From positions 1-61,254 of the forward strand of contig NZ_JABVBF010000003.1 of NCBI RefSeq assembly GCF_013344765.1: a stretch of 61,254 bases of DNA, read 5' to 3'. A program made the translations under genes and the position numbers. Positions 16,993 to 27,325 of this stretch are shown in pieces. The notes under the pieces are model-generated. The model was not told the DNA's origin. It did no database searches and saw nothing but the letters and a program-made list of their open reading frames with translations. The stretch is from Acinetobacter lactucae. GTDB taxonomy: Bacteria > Pseudomonadota > Gammaproteobacteria > Pseudomonadales > Moraxellaceae. The stretch's first letter is position 1. Each line of letters opens with the position of its first letter.

Positions 16993-18228
16993 ATGAGTTC
17001 TGCAGTGGTCGTTTCATCTGAAAATCTTGATGGACAGCAGCAATCTTCGTCCACGCCGGTAATCCCTGCTGCCGAAAATAAAGTGAATTTACTCGGCATG
17101 TCTCGTCCTGAGTTAGAAAAATTCTTTGAAGATATTGGTGAGAAGAAGTTTCGTGCCGGACAGGTCATGAAATGGATACATCAATACTTTGTTACTGACT
17201 TTGCTGAAATGACCAATATTTCAGGCAAATTACGTGAGAAGCTTGAACAGATTTGTGAAATTAAAGCACCTGAAGTGGTTCACCGTCATTACTCAAAAGA
17301 TGGTACACGTAAGTGGGTGTTTCGCGTAGGTGAGGGTGCAGGTTCTTTAGTTGAAACTGTATTAATTCCTGCCGAAGATAAAACTGGGTTACGTAAAACG
17401 CTTTGTATTTCCTCTCAAGTGGGCTGCGCATTAGATTGCTCATTTTGTTCAACAGGTAAACAAGGTTTCCAACGTGATTTAACGCCAGATGAAATTATTG
17501 GGCAACTCTGGATGGCAAACTATTCTTATATGGAAGAAGTGCCTGTTGCTGAGCGCGAACGTTCAGTAACCAATGTTGTGATGATGGGCATGGGTGAGCC
17601 ATTGCTCAACTATGATGCCGTATTAAGCTCAATGCAGATTATGCTTGATGACTTTGCTTATGGTATGTCAAAACGTCGTGTGACTTTATCGACATCAGGT
17701 GTTGTACCAAAAATTGACCAGCTTGCAAAAGATATTGATGTGGCTTTAGCCATTTCTTTACATGCGCCAAACGATGAATTACGTAACGAATTAGTACCTA
17801 TTAATAAAAAATATCCATTGGCTCAATTAATTGCAGCATGTCAGCGTTATATTGCCAAAGATGGTAATGAAAGTACGCGTAAACATGTGACGATTGAATA
17901 TGTGATGTTAGAAGGCGTGAATGATCAGCCTGAACATGCACAGCAAATGATTAAATTATTAAAAAATTTACCAAGTAAAATTAACTTGATTCCGTTTAAC
18001 CCGTTCCCGCATGCGCCATATGGTCGCTCAAGCCGAAATCGTATTATCTCGTTCCAAAAAACTTTGTCTGATGCGGGATTTGTGTGTACGATTCGTCAAA
18101 CGCGTGGTGATGATATTGACGCTGCATGTGGGCAGTTAGTGGGTCAAGTGGCTGACAGAACCCGTCGTGCTGAGCAGTGGCAGAAAAAAGTCACACAGCG
18201 TCAAGAGATTTTGCGTACACAAGGATAA
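16993..18228 (+). CDS. rlmN: Dual-specificity 23S rRNA A2503 / tRNA A37 C2-methyltransferase
   Basis: Radical-SAM enzyme that methylates C2 of A2503 in 23S rRNA and A37 in some tRNAs. The cluster motif CALDCSFC fits CxxxCxxC. The 411-residue protein has an N-terminal extension of about 30 residues relative to E. coli RlmN (384). The [13 protein letters not shown] and STSGVVP segments are conserved. pilF follows after 14 bases, matching the order I recall from Pseudomonas. Confidence 0.96.
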   Translation: MSSAVVVSSENLDGQQQSSSTPVIPAAENKVNLLGMSRPELEKFFEDIGEKKFRAGQVMKWIHQYFVTDFAEMTNISGKLREKLEQICEIKAPEVVHRHYSKDGTRKWVFRVGEGAGSLVETVLIPAEDKTGLRKTLCISSQVGCALDCSFCSTGKQGFQRDLTPDEIIGQLWMANYSYMEEVPVAERERSVTNVVMMGMGEPLLNYDAVLSSMQIMLDDFAYGMSKRRVTLSTSGVVPKIDQLAKDIDVALAISLHAPNDELRNELVPINKKYPLAQLIAACQRYIAKDGNESTRKHVTIEYVMLEGVNDQPEHAQQMIKLLKNLPSKINLIPFNPFPHAPYGRSSRNRIISFQKTLSDAGFVCTIRQTRGDDIDAACGQLVGQVADRTRRAEQWQKKVTQRQEILRTQG

Positions 18229-18242
18229 ATTGAGGGCAGGCT

Positions 18243-19043
18243 TTGAGTATTCCAAAGTTAAAAACGGTCTTAAGTATGGGGATTGCAGTTGCTTTTCTGG
18301 CAAGTGGTTGCCAGACAATGCCTACTCAAAAAAAAGACCCCGAAAAAGCGGTAAAGGTGCGTACACAACTTGCCGCTGAACATATTCGTTCGGGTGACTT
18401 AGACTCAGCAAAGCGAGCTCTTGATCAAGCTTTAAGTGTAGATAGCCGCGATTCAACGGCAAATATGATGATGGGTGTTTTGTTACAGCAAGAAGGTAGC
18501 AAAACCAATTTAGAAAAAGCAGAACATTATTTTAAACGAGCAATTTCATCTGAACCAGATAATGCTCAAGCACATAATAATTATGGTACTTATTTATACC
18601 AAATGGAGCGTTATAATGATGCGATTGAGCAATTCCGTATTGCTGGCGCAACATTAGGTTATAACCAACGTTATCAGGCATTAGAAAATCTGGGACGTAT
18701 TTATTTAAAATTGGGTGATGTTGTGAATGCTGAAAAAACATTCAAACAAGCACTCCTTGCTAACCGCGACTCTTATATTTCAATGTTAGAGTTAGCGGAA
18801 ATTTTTTATTTGCAGCAGCAGATTCCGGCTGCTACACAAATGTATGAGCAATATGTTCGTACAGTGGGGCAGAAAAACCAGGGGGCAAGAGCACTTTGGA
18901 TTGGTGTAAGACTGGCTCGAGCCAATGCGGATAAAATGGGAAAGCAAGCGTTAGTAAATCAATTACGTGCCTTGTTCCCGGAAAGTCCAGAATATCAACG
19001 TTATTTGCAATTACAGTATAGTACTGAGGCCGTATGGAAATAA
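18243..19043 (+). CDS. pilF: Type IV pilus biogenesis lipoprotein PilF (PilW)
   Basis: Outer-membrane pilotin that helps the secretin PilQ localise and assemble. The 266-residue protein starts at a TTG, supported by GAGGG upstream and by a complete lipoprotein signal peptide with lipobox LASGC (C23). The rest is TPR repeats (about six). The stop overlaps the next gene by 10 bases. Its place between rlmN and a rodZ-like gene supports PilF. Confidence 0.92.
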   Translation: MSIPKLKTVLSMGIAVAFLASGCQTMPTQKKDPEKAVKVRTQLAAEHIRSGDLDSAKRALDQALSVDSRDSTANMMMGVLLQQEGSKTNLEKAEHYFKRAISSEPDNAQAHNNYGTYLYQMERYNDAIEQFRIAGATLGYNQRYQALENLGRIYLKLGDVVNAEKTFKQALLANRDSYISMLELAEIFYLQQQIPAATQMYEQYVRTVGQKNQGARALWIGVRLARANADKMGKQALVNQLRALFPESPEYQRYLQLQYSTEAVWK

Positions 19044-19828
19044 ATCCTAATTCACAGCAGCCAACTGGCTCAAGCTTACCGACTTCTGCTTTAGGAAATA
19101 TTCAACGTCCTGGTGAGTATTTACGTCAAATTCGAGTTGCTCAGAATAAAGATTTAGGGCAAGTTTCCTCAGATTTAAATATGCCGGTTAAAACCTTGAC
19201 CGCTTTAGAGCAAGATGACTATAAGTCATTGCCAGAAGCGACTTTTATTAAGGGTTATTATCGTTCATATGCAAAATATTTAAATACAGATGCGACGGCA
19301 ATTATTCAGCGCTTTGATGAGATTTATGCAAATGATACAGGGCTTTTGCCAAATCACGCCTTAAATAATTCGCCAATTAAAATCATGGGTAAACTCCCAG
19401 GTTCTAATAGTGATCGTAATAAAAAATGGTTAAAGCGCGCACTTCTTGCGGTTGTAATTGTTGCCATTGTGTCATTGCTTGTGATGGGTGTCCAAAAATG
19501 GACTTCAAAGAAAGACGATGCTGATTTACCTAAAGTAAATCAATCGAATGTTGAAGTCTTACCTATGCAAGGAAGTGCCACCTCAACAACAGTGGGTGAC
19601 CAATTGGTGTTAAACTTTAACCGACCAACTTCTGTTCATATTGTTGATGCAACAGGTAAAGTTTTGGCGACAGGACGTCAGTCATCAACTTTAAGCTTAA
19701 ATGGTGAGTCTCCATTCCAGATTCGTCTTGATGATGCAACGGCTGTGTCATTAAGCCTAAACCAAGAACAGATTTCATTGTCTCCATATACGGTAAACGG
19801 TAAAGCAGAATTCCGTTTATCCCGCTAA
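19034..19828 (+). CDS. RodZ-like HTH membrane protein (DUF4115)
   Basis: Bitopic inner-membrane protein of 264 residues. An HTH domain lies at about 20-90 (EYLRQIRVAQNKDLGQVSSD), one membrane segment at about 135-157, and a periplasmic DUF4115 domain at the C-terminus. RodZ links MreB to the elongation machinery and keeps rod shape. It overlaps pilF by 10 bases and precedes ispG, as E. coli rodZ does. Short-rod Acinetobacter carry mreB elsewhere; the role here is inferred from domain layout and order. Confidence 0.85.
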   Translation: MEINPNSQQPTGSSLPTSALGNIQRPGEYLRQIRVAQNKDLGQVSSDLNMPVKTLTALEQDDYKSLPEATFIKGYYRSYAKYLNTDATAIIQRFDEIYANDTGLLPNHALNNSPIKIMGKLPGSNSDRNKKWLKRALLAVVIVAIVSLLVMGVQKWTSKKDDADLPKVNQSNVEVLPMQGSATSTTVGDQLVLNFNRPTSVHIVDATGKVLATGRQSSTLSLNGESPFQIRLDDATAVSLSLNQEQISLSPYTVNGKAEFRLSR

Positions 19829-19849
19829 TACCATGAGTTGAGCGATACA

Positions 19850-20965
19850 ATGATAGAGAACCCAATTAAACGTCGACCAACACGTAAAATCCGTGTTGGT
19901 TCGGTGTATGTCGGTGGCGATGCACCTATTAGTGTGCAAAGTATGACAAATACCGAAACTTGCGATGTCGATGCAACCGTGGCTCAAATTGAGCGTTGCG
20001 TTGAGGCAGGTGCTGATATTATGCGTGTTTCGGTCCCATCTATGGAAGCTGCTGAAGCATTTGGTGCAATTCGCAAGCGCGTTTCAGTACCTTTAGTTGC
20101 AGATATTCACTTTGACCATAGAATTGCCTTAGCTGTTGCAGATTATGGTGCAGACTGTTTACGTATTAACCCAGGTAATATTGGTTCGGATCAGAAAGTT
20201 CGTGAAGTCGTTGCAGCTGCACGTCATCATGGCATTTCTATGCGTATTGGGGTCAATGCGGGTTCTCTAGAAAAAGATTTACAAAAGAAATATGGCGAGC
20301 CTACAGGTGAGGCGCTGCTTGAATCAGCACTACGTCATATCGATATTTTAGACCGTCTAGATTTCCACGAGTTTAAAGTCAGCGTAAAAGCATCAAATGT
20401 GTTTTTAACCATGGATGCTTATCGTTTACTTTCAAAACAAATTGATAACCCATTGCATCTTGGTGTGACCGAAGCAGGGATTTACCGTACAGGTACCGTC
20501 AAGTCAGCGATTGCACTTGGTGGGTTGTTGATGGAAGGTATTGGCGATACGATGCGTATTTCGCTTGCTGCTGAGCCTGAAGATGAAATCAAGATTGGTT
20601 TTGATATTTTAAAATCACTTGGACTTCGTTCTAACGGTATTAACTTTATTGCTTGCCCGAGTTGTTCTCGCCAAGAATTTAATGTTATTCAGGTAATGCA
20701 AGCATTGGAAGAGCGTTTAGAAGATATTCGTACTCCAATGGATGTGTCGGTAATTGGCTGTAAAGTAAACGGCCCGGGTGAAGCAAAAGAAGCTGATATC
20801 GGGGTTGTTGGGGCTGCGCCTCGCTCATTGGTTTATCGTAATGGTGAAAAAAGCCATTTAATCGATACCGATCAATTGGTTGATGAAATCGAAACAATGG
20901 TTCGTCAACGTGTCCAAGAGCTTGAAGAAGCTAAATCTAAAGAAATTATTCGTAGTTCATCATGA
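19850..20965 (+). CDS. ispG: 4-hydroxy-3-methylbut-2-enyl diphosphate synthase (flavodoxin)
   Basis: Penultimate enzyme of the MEP isoprenoid pathway, a [4Fe-4S] reductase that converts ME-cPP to HMBPP. Cluster cysteines are in ACPSCSR and [11 protein letters not shown]. Starting at ATG 19850 gives 371 residues, matching E. coli (372) and placing [12 protein letters not shown] at the N-terminus; a TTG at 19838 is also in frame. The stop overlaps hisS by 4 bases (ATGA). Confidence 0.96.
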   Translation: MIENPIKRRPTRKIRVGSVYVGGDAPISVQSMTNTETCDVDATVAQIERCVEAGADIMRVSVPSMEAAEAFGAIRKRVSVPLVADIHFDHRIALAVADYGADCLRINPGNIGSDQKVREVVAAARHHGISMRIGVNAGSLEKDLQKKYGEPTGEALLESALRHIDILDRLDFHEFKVSVKASNVFLTMDAYRLLSKQIDNPLHLGVTEAGIYRTGTVKSAIALGGLLMEGIGDTMRISLAAEPEDEIKIGFDILKSLGLRSNGINFIACPSCSRQEFNVIQVMQALEERLEDIRTPMDVSVIGCKVNGPGEAKEADIGVVGAAPRSLVYRNGEKSHLIDTDQLVDEIETMVRQRVQELEEAKSKEIIRSSS

Positions 20966-22254
20966 GTTCAATCGTCGCAATCAAAGGTTTTAATGACATC
21001 TTGCCAACGCAAACAGTAGCGTGGAGACGTCTCGAGCAACATTTAGCATCTTTAATGGATGCTTATGGATATCAACAAATTCGTTTGCCGATTGTTGAAC
21101 AAACGGGCTTGTTTAAACGTGCTATTGGTGATGCTACCGATATTGTTGAAAAAGAAATGTATACCTTTTTTGACAAAGGCAATCCACCAGAGTCATTAAC
21201 CTTGCGTCCGGAAGGTACAGCAGGTTGTGTTCGTGCTTTAGTTGAACATAACTTGTTGCGCGGTGCTACGCCACGCGTGTGGTATATGGGACCTATGTTC
21301 CGTTATGAAAAGCCACAAAAAGGACGTTACCGTCAGTTTCACCAGTTTGGTGTTGAAACTTTCGGTGTTGCGACTCCTGATATTGAAGCTGAAGTTATCT
21401 TGATGACAGCTCGCTTATGGAAACGTATGGGCGTTGATCACATGGTTCAACTTGAGTTGAATACCTTGGGTGAAAAAGATGAGCGTACAGAATATCGTAA
21501 TGCTTTAGTTGCGTTTTTAAACGAGCATAAAGATGCGTTGGATGAAGACTCACAGCGTCGTTTAACAACGAATCCATTACGTATTTTAGACTCTAAAATT
21601 GAATCGACTCAGAAAATTCTAGAAAATGCGCCGAAATTATATGATTTTTTAAAAGAAGATAGTTTAAGTCACTTCCAACAATTACAAGATTATTTGACAG
21701 CTGCAGGTGTTAAATTTGTCATTAATCAAAAATTGGTACGTGGTCTAGATTACTACAATAAAACCGTTTTTGAATGGACAACAACTGCACTTGGTTCGCA
21801 AGGCACTGTGTGTGGCGGTGGTCGCTATGACGGTTTGGTTGGTCAATTAAAAGGTAAACCGGATCAATCTGTACCTGCTGTTGGCTTTGGTATGGGGATG
21901 GAGCGCTTATTGCTTCTGGTTGAGCAAGTTGAACAGGCAGAAGTTATTCGTGATTGTGAAGTCTTCTTGGTTGCAGAACCTGCGTATCAAACCAAAGCTT
22001 TGATTTTAGCGGAACAATTACGTGACCAGTTAGAAGCTGCAAATAGCAGTATTCGAATCAAAACAGGTTCACAAGGCAGCATGAAGAGTCAGATGAAAAA
22101 AGCTGATCAGGCTGGGGCTGTTTATGCCATGATTTTAGGTGAGCGTGAATGGGAAGCACAGCAGCTTGCTATCAAAGAGTTAGCAACAGCTGAGCAGTCA
22201 CAAGTTACACTGGCTGACCTTGTACCATTCTTAATTGAAAAATTTACAAAATAA
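20962..22254 (+). CDS. hisS: Histidyl-tRNA synthetase
   Basis: Class II synthetase that charges tRNA-His. The 430-residue length is normal. Motif 2 contains the [18 protein letters not shown] stretch, the histidine-specific LVRGLDYY and GGGRYDGL segments are present, and motif 3 is [12 protein letters not shown]. It is translationally coupled to ispG. Confidence 0.97.
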   Translation: MSSIVAIKGFNDILPTQTVAWRRLEQHLASLMDAYGYQQIRLPIVEQTGLFKRAIGDATDIVEKEMYTFFDKGNPPESLTLRPEGTAGCVRALVEHNLLRGATPRVWYMGPMFRYEKPQKGRYRQFHQFGVETFGVATPDIEAEVILMTARLWKRMGVDHMVQLELNTLGEKDERTEYRNALVAFLNEHKDALDEDSQRRLTTNPLRILDSKIESTQKILENAPKLYDFLKEDSLSHFQQLQDYLTAAGVKFVINQKLVRGLDYYNKTVFEWTTTALGSQGTVCGGGRYDGLVGQLKGKPDQSVPAVGFGMGMERLLLLVEQVEQAEVIRDCEVFLVAEPAYQTKALILAEQLRDQLEAANSSIRIKTGSQGSMKSQMKKADQAGAVYAMILGEREWEAQQLAIKELATAEQSQVTLADLVPFLIEKFTK

Positions 22255-22282
22255 ACTGAAACATCTGGAAAAGGACAATCAC

Positions 22283-22981
22283 ATGAGCTTAAGTGATGAT
22301 GAACAATTCGACAGCTTAAAGTCGTTCGCAAAAAAATATGGTTCTGCCATCATTAGCGGGATTCTCATTGCATTGATTGCCTTTTTTGGGTGGGAATATT
22401 GGCAAAAAAGAAATCTTGCAAGCAGCCAAGTAGAAACTGCAAAAGTACAGCAGTTAATGGATGAGGCAAATGCGAGTGCCGATAATCCTAATGCTTTAAC
22501 TTCAATCACTGCATCGGCAGATAAAATCGTAAAAGATGATATCGATTCTGTTCAGGCCATACAGACTCAGTTTGTATTAGCAAAATTGGCTTATGAAAAA
22601 CAGGACTATGCAGCTGCTGAAAAAGCATTGAAAAAAGTTGAAAATTCAAAAGTAAAAGATGAAGGTTTGATTCAGGTTGTAAAATTGCGTTTAGCAGATG
22701 CACAATTGGCGCAAAACAAATATGATGAAGCACTAAAAACCTTGTCTGGTAACGTCGATCCTGCGTTTAATGCAACAGTAGAAGAGTTACGTGGTGATAT
22801 CTTTGTTGCTAAGAAAGATGTTGATTCTGCTAAAAAAGCGTATCAAGCTGCATGGGATTCGTTACTGGAACGTAAACAAGAGCGACAAATTTTACAAATT
22901 AAACTCGAAAGTGTTGGCGTTTTAGTTGAAGATCCACAGATTGAGCGCCCAATTTTGGAAACACAGGTGGAAGAGTCTTAA
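22283..22981 (+). CDS. YfgM-like tetratricopeptide membrane protein
   Basis: Protein of 232 residues with a short cytoplasmic N-terminus, one membrane segment (about 25-43) and a periplasmic TPR region (UPF0070 family). In E. coli YfgM associates with the SecYEG translocon and periplasmic chaperones such as PpiD. ATG 22283 is chosen because of AAGGA upstream. It overlaps bamB by one base (TAATG), the same neighbour as in E. coli. Confidence 0.88.
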   Translation: MSLSDDEQFDSLKSFAKKYGSAIISGILIALIAFFGWEYWQKRNLASSQVETAKVQQLMDEANASADNPNALTSITASADKIVKDDIDSVQAIQTQFVLAKLAYEKQDYAAAEKALKKVENSKVKDEGLIQVVKLRLADAQLAQNKYDEALKTLSGNVDPAFNATVEELRGDIFVAKKDVDSAKKAYQAAWDSLLERKQERQILQIKLESVGVLVEDPQIERPILETQVEES

Positions 22982-24126
22982 TGAATCAGAAATTCAAACT
23001 GCCTTTGGCAATTGCAATCGCATCAGCTGTACTGGTGGGATGTTCTAGCAACAAAGTAAAAGAAGCAAAACCAAATCCACTACCGAAATTGACTGAGTCG
23101 AAAAAGACTCTAGTACCCGTGTTTTCGCGCAGTGTTTCTTCTACTGATAAGGCAGATCCCTTACGTTTGCAGCTTGATGCAAGTGGGGGCGTGGTCTTTA
23201 CGCTTGACCCAAAAGGTGAAGTCGCTGCATATCGTGGTAAGCAACGTCTTTGGGAGAAAAAAGTCAGCAAATTAGGCTTGAGCTCTGGTGTTGAAGCTGC
23301 TGAAGGAATTGTTGTTGTTGGTAATAGTAAAGGTCAACTTTTTGCTTTAGATCAGGCAACAGGTGAACAAAAGTGGACTGCGCAGTTATCTGGTGCACTA
23401 TTAAGTCCTTCTTTAGTTCAGTCTGGACGCGTTATTACCATTGCTAATGATGGTACTGTATTTGCGCATGATGCTGGTTCAGGCCAACAAGTTTGGGCTT
23501 ATAAATTACCAAATGTCCAATTTAGTTTACGTGGTCAGGCGTCACCGGTGAGTCTTGACCCGCGTACCGTATTAATCGCATCTGCGAATGCGTATGTTTA
23601 TGCAATTGATACGATTAGTGGTATTCCACGTTTCCAACGTCGTGTTGCGGTAAGTGAAGGTCGTTCTGATATTCAACGTTTGATTGATATCGATGGTGAT
23701 CCTACTGTTGCTGGACAGTTTATGGTAACTACTAGTTTCCAAGGACAAGTGACTGTAACTGATCTAGCTTCGCAACGTGTAGTTTGGAGTGAAGACTCAA
23801 GCAGCACGAAGCGTCCAGAAGTTTATGACAATAAAGTATTTGTTTCATCAACTGATGGTAAGTTAACTGCTTATGATTTAACGACAGGCGAACAAGTTTG
23901 GCAAAATGATAGTTTATTAAACCGTCATTTAAGTAACCCTGTTGTGTTGGGATCGGACCTTATTGTTGGTGATTTAGATGGCGTATTACATCTTGTTGAT
24001 CCTGCAACAGGTAAGTTGATTGGTCGTTCAAAAACAAGTGGTGAGGTCAATACATTACGTGTTATTGAGAACCAACTTTACGTTTCGACCAGAAAAGGCG
24101 ATTTAAGTATTTGGCAGAATCGTTAA
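22981..24126 (+). CDS. bamB: Outer-membrane protein assembly factor BamB
   Basis: Lipoprotein of the BAM complex that supports beta-barrel insertion. The 381-residue protein has a lipobox ending at C21 (VLVGC) and an eight-bladed PQQ-like propeller with repeats such as YAIDTISG and LVDPATGK. It directly follows the yfgM-like gene and precedes der. Confidence 0.95.
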   Translation: MNQKFKLPLAIAIASAVLVGCSSNKVKEAKPNPLPKLTESKKTLVPVFSRSVSSTDKADPLRLQLDASGGVVFTLDPKGEVAAYRGKQRLWEKKVSKLGLSSGVEAAEGIVVVGNSKGQLFALDQATGEQKWTAQLSGALLSPSLVQSGRVITIANDGTVFAHDAGSGQQVWAYKLPNVQFSLRGQASPVSLDPRTVLIASANAYVYAIDTISGIPRFQRRVAVSEGRSDIQRLIDIDGDPTVAGQFMVTTSFQGQVTVTDLASQRVVWSEDSSSTKRPEVYDNKVFVSSTDGKLTAYDLTTGEQVWQNDSLLNRHLSNPVVLGSDLIVGDLDGVLHLVDPATGKLIGRSKTSGEVNTLRVIENQLYVSTRKGDLSIWQNR

Positions 24127-24130
24127 TTTC

Positions 24131-24223
24131 GTTTGCTTGTGCTAAAATAGCCGCTTAACAAATTACGCTGTTAAAAAAATATCGGGGTGTTTGAATTAAA
24201 TCAGTTCAAAGCCCCGTCTTTTA
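24131..24223 (+). ncRNA. Candidate short RNA or attenuated leader between bamB and der
   Basis: An extended -10 (TG-C-TAAAAT, 24140-24148) lies 13 bases after bamB. It is followed by a small hairpin TTAACA/TGTTAA (24155-24160 and 24169-24174) and a terminator-type stem CGGGG...CCCCG (24183-24187 and 24212-24216) with an inner TTTGAA/TTCAAA pairing and a TCTTTT tail. The predicted transcript would be about 70 nt. The second stem may simply be the bamB-operon terminator; the promoter is the less certain part, since no good -35 is seen. Confidence 0.35.
24183..24223 (+). terminator. Terminator after bamB
   Basis: CGGGG/CCCCG outer stem plus TTTGAA/TTCAAA inner stem, separated by a small bulge, then TCTTTTATT. 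It would end transcription from the ispG-hisS-yfgM-bamB unit. Confidence 0.75.
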
Positions 24224-24315
24224 TTATGGTCATATCTGACCTTAAAATATATCTCCTGTATTGTTTCTAATGCTCATGCCATGAGATATGGCTGGTCTTG
24301 AATTAAGGTTATTGT

Positions 24316-25725
24316 ATGAAACCCGTTATTGCGCTCATTGGTCGTCCGAATGTCGGAAAATCAACGTTATTTAACCAGATTACCAAGAGTCGTGATGCAC
24401 TTGTAGCCGACTTCGCGGGTCTGACTCGTGACCGTAAATATGGTGATGCGACTTATCAAAATAAGTCTTTCATTGTTGTTGATACTGGTGGTATCGGTGA
24501 GAGTGAAGGCGGTATCGATAACTACATGGCCGAGCAGTCAAAAACAGCGATCAATGAAGCAGATATTATTATTTTTGTGGTTGACGCTCGCGCGGGATTA
24601 TTAGCTTCTGATGAGCAAATTGCTCGTGAACTACGTACTTTAGGCAAGAAAATTTATCTTGTTGCGAACAAGGTAGATGGTGTTCATGCTGAAGCAGCTT
24701 TAGTTGAGTTCTATAAACTTGGTATGGGTGAACCATTACAAGTTGCCGCTAGCCATGGTCGTGGCGTACAGCAAATGCTGGAAGATGTACTTGCGGAAGT
24801 TCCAGAAGATGAAAACCCTGAAGAACATGACAAAGATACTGGCTTACGTTTAGCAATTATTGGTCGTCCTAACGTTGGTAAGTCAACACTGGTCAACCGT
24901 CTGCTTGGTGAAGACCGTGTGGTGGCATTTGACCAACCAGGTACAACTCGTGACTCTATTTACATTCCTTTTGAGCGTGAAGGCCGTAAATACACCTTAA
25001 TTGATACAGCAGGTGTGCGTCGTAAAGGTAAAGTTGATGAAATGATTGAGAAGTTCTCAATTGTTAAAACTTTGCAAGCAATGAAAGATGCACATGTTGT
25101 CGTGGTTGTAGTCGATGCGCGTGAAGGTATTGTTGAGCAAGACTTGCATTTAATTGGCTATGCGCTTGAAGCTGGTCGTGCCATGGTTATTGCCATCAAC
25201 AAATGGGATAACATGTCTGAATACGACCGCAAGCAGTGTAAGCTTGATGTTGAACGTCGTTTTGACTTTATTCCATGGGCAAAAATCCATTTAATTTCTG
25301 CTTTACATGGAACTGGGGTAGGTGATTTATATCCTTCTATCCACCGTGCTTATGAGTCTGCGAACTTAAAAGTATCACCAGCTAAATTGACTCAAATTTT
25401 GAGTGATGCGACAGAAGCTCATCAACCGCCAATGATTAGCGGTCGCCGTATTAAAATGCGTTATGCGCATATGGGTGGTCAGAACCCGCCGACTATTGTG
25501 ATTCATGGTAATAAGGTTGATAAGACACCTGCCGATTATCGCCGTTATTTAGAAAATGTGTTCCGTAAAGTGTATAAACTCGAAGGTACACCAGTTCGTA
25601 TTGACTTTAAAACTTCTGAAAACCCGTTTGAAGGTCGTAAGAGTCAGGTTGATGAACGTACTGCTGCACGTCGCCGTCGCTATATTCAGAAATTTAAGAA
25701 AGCAGAGAAAAAATTTAACCGTTAA
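24316..25725 (+). CDS. der: Ribosome-assembly GTPase Der (EngA)
   Basis: Essential GTPase for 50S subunit maturation with two consecutive G domains. GRPNVGKST occurs at about residue 8 and again at about 183, each followed by its own DTAG/DTGG and NKxD motifs, and a KH-like domain ends the 469-residue protein. AAGG lies 8 bases upstream of the ATG. A terminator follows directly. Confidence 0.97.
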   Translation: MKPVIALIGRPNVGKSTLFNQITKSRDALVADFAGLTRDRKYGDATYQNKSFIVVDTGGIGESEGGIDNYMAEQSKTAINEADIIIFVVDARAGLLASDEQIARELRTLGKKIYLVANKVDGVHAEAALVEFYKLGMGEPLQVAASHGRGVQQMLEDVLAEVPEDENPEEHDKDTGLRLAIIGRPNVGKSTLVNRLLGEDRVVAFDQPGTTRDSIYIPFEREGRKYTLIDTAGVRRKGKVDEMIEKFSIVKTLQAMKDAHVVVVVVDAREGIVEQDLHLIGYALEAGRAMVIAINKWDNMSEYDRKQCKLDVERRFDFIPWAKIHLISALHGTGVGDLYPSIHRAYESANLKVSPAKLTQILSDATEAHQPPMISGRRIKMRYAHMGGQNPPTIVIHGNKVDKTPADYRRYLENVFRKVYKLEGTPVRIDFKTSENPFEGRKSQVDERTAARRRRYIQKFKKAEKKFNR

Positions 25726-25742
25726 GTTTTTTACTGTTCAAA

Positions 25743-25770
25743 AACCCAAAGTTTTCTTTGGGTTTTTTTT
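25743..25770 (+). terminator. der terminator
   Basis: AACCCAAAG (25743-25751) and CTTTGGGTT (25756-25764) around TTTT, followed by a T-run. Confidence 0.9.
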
Positions 25771-25829
25771 GCAAATAAATGAGCTACTCCGAAGAGTTAT
25801 GAAAAAGTGTGAGTGATAAACGTAATTTT

Positions 25830-25857
25830 TTGTAAATTTTATAACGAATGCTATAAT
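25830..25857 (+). promoter_or_regulatory. Promoter of the aryl polyene cluster
   Basis: TTGTAA (25830-25835), 16-base spacer, TATAAT (25852-25857) with an extended TG at 25849-25850. Start of transcription is predicted near 25864, about 58 bases before the first gene. It is the best promoter match I found in the window. Confidence 0.75.
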
Positions 25858-25921
25858 CAGCATCTTTATAAAATAATTTATATTTCGACAGAATAACGCG
25901 GCTTAGGATTCATTTTTTAGC

Positions 25922-26536
25922 ATGGTAACATTACATCTTACTCAGCTTATATTTACACATGCTCAGCCTTCCTATGCGGCTCTCGACTGCATCCCAGCTA
26001 TGCAGCGTAGACGTTTATCACCATTGGCTAAACTTGCTTTAAATAGTGCGATCGGTGCATTAGAAAGTAATAAGGTCGATTATATTATTTGGGTATCAAA
26101 ATATGGTGATGAGGCAAAAACGTTAAATATCTTGCAAGACGTTTTAAATGATCAAACTCCATCGCCAACACAATTTTCAACGTCTGTTCACAATGCAATT
26201 TCTGGCCTTTACTCGATTTTATGTCAGGATGATACTCCCTCTACAAGCCTAAGCTGTTCATGGACTGAAGGTTTGATTGAGGCTTATGCGCTTTTAAAGT
26301 CAATGTCTGAAATTAAGCGAGTATTAGTCGTCGCTTATGATGAGCCATTACCTAATATTTATGCTGAGGCAATCAATTTTCCTGCCTATGCGATGGCTGC
26401 TGTTGTTACTTTAGAGCAACCTAATTTACAAATTACTGCGTGGACGCATACAGATGAAGCAGATGCTCCTGCTTTTGCTCATTTTTGGCAGGATGCTGAC
26501 CAGTTAACATCTGCATTTGGGTGGAACAAATGCTAA
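25922..26536 (+). CDS. apeC: Aryl polyene chain-length factor (partial ketosynthase fold)
   Basis: First gene of the aryl polyene (APE) cluster. The 204-residue protein matches only the N-terminal half of a beta-ketoacyl synthase and stops before the two catalytic-histidine regions. That fits the chain-length-factor family (Ketoacyl-synt_2), which pairs with a full ketosynthase (ApeO, here at 38501) to set polyene length. A cysteine in LSCSWTEG lies near the position of the ketosynthase nucleophile, but the rest of the active site is absent. The symbol follows ApeC of Xenorhabdus and Acinetobacter work, from memory. The ribosome binding site is weak (AGGA, 13 bases away). Confidence 0.8.
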   Translation: MVTLHLTQLIFTHAQPSYAALDCIPAMQRRRLSPLAKLALNSAIGALESNKVDYIIWVSKYGDEAKTLNILQDVLNDQTPSPTQFSTSVHNAISGLYSILCQDDTPSTSLSCSWTEGLIEAYALLKSMSEIKRVLVVAYDEPLPNIYAEAINFPAYAMAAVVTLEQPNLQITAWTHTDEADAPAFAHFWQDADQLTSAFGWNKC

Positions 26537-27324
26537 ATCTTAAAAATCTCAAGCAAAAAAGTAATTATTGCTGGCGTGTAGCTGCCACTGGCTTTAGTTT
26601 TGCCAGTTTTGGGGTGGGTGGTATGGCAATCGCCTCAGTGATTGCACCCGTACTCAATGCAACCACTTCTGATCCGCAAAAGCGGCAGCAACGTGCGCAA
26701 AATGTGATTAAACATAGTTTTAAAGGCTTTACCGACATGATGGTCAAACTCGGCATCATGACTTATTCGGTAGAGGGGCTAGAAAAACTACAAAATAGTC
26801 GCCAAGAGCTGGTGATTGCCAATCATCCGACTTTGATTGATGTTGTAGTACTAATTGGTATGATGCAGCAGGCTAATTGTGTCGTGAAGCAGTCTCTTTG
26901 GTCGAACCCATTTACCAAAGGACCCGTACAAAGCGCAGGCTATATTTTAAATGCAGGTTCTCAGCAGTTTGTTGAAGACTGTGTAAAGCGTCTAAAAGAA
27001 AATAATGCGGCTTCTCTTTTAATTTTTCCGGAAGGAACGCGCACTGAAAAAGGGATGACCCTAAACGAGTTTCAGCGAGGTGCAGCCAATATTGCCATTC
27101 GTGCAAATGTACCAATTCGCCCAGTAATTATTACTTGTACACCATCAACTTTAACCAAGAATGAAAAATGGTATCACGTACCATCTCAACCATTTCATAT
27201 CGAGGTCAAGGTATTAGATGCTGTGCAAGTATCAGATCTGTTAGATGATTTAACAGTAGGACCTAAACAAGTTCGTCAGTTAAGTCGTAGTTTTTATAAA
27301 ATTTTTGAAGAAGAGTTATCTTGA
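26530..27324 (+). CDS. PlsC-like 1-acylglycerol-3-phosphate acyltransferase of the aryl polyene cluster
   Basis: Acyltransferase of 264 residues with the HX4D motif as NHPTLID and the glycerophosphate-binding FPEGTRTEKG block, typical of the PlsC/LPLAT family. An N-terminal hydrophobic stretch suggests membrane association. It probably helps build the lipid part to which the aryl polyene is attached. ATG 26530 overlaps the previous stop; a GTG at 26521 is in frame. By position it corresponds to ApeD of other clusters. Confidence 0.82.
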   Translation: MLNLKNLKQKSNYCWRVAATGFSFASFGVGGMAIASVIAPVLNATTSDPQKRQQRAQNVIKHSFKGFTDMMVKLGIMTYSVEGLEKLQNSRQELVIANHPTLIDVVVLIGMMQQANCVVKQSLWSNPFTKGPVQSAGYILNAGSQQFVEDCVKRLKENNAASLLIFPEGTRTEKGMTLNEFQRGAANIAIRANVPIRPVIITCTPSTLTKNEKWYHVPSQPFHIEVKVLDAVQVSDLLDDLTVGPKQVRQLSRSFYKIFEEELS

Positions 27325-27325
27325 A

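Noticed and set aside
25922..26536. Truncated, decayed ketosynthase pseudogene
   Set aside because: The half-length form is the normal state of the APE chain-length factor, the frame is intact and coupled to the next gene.
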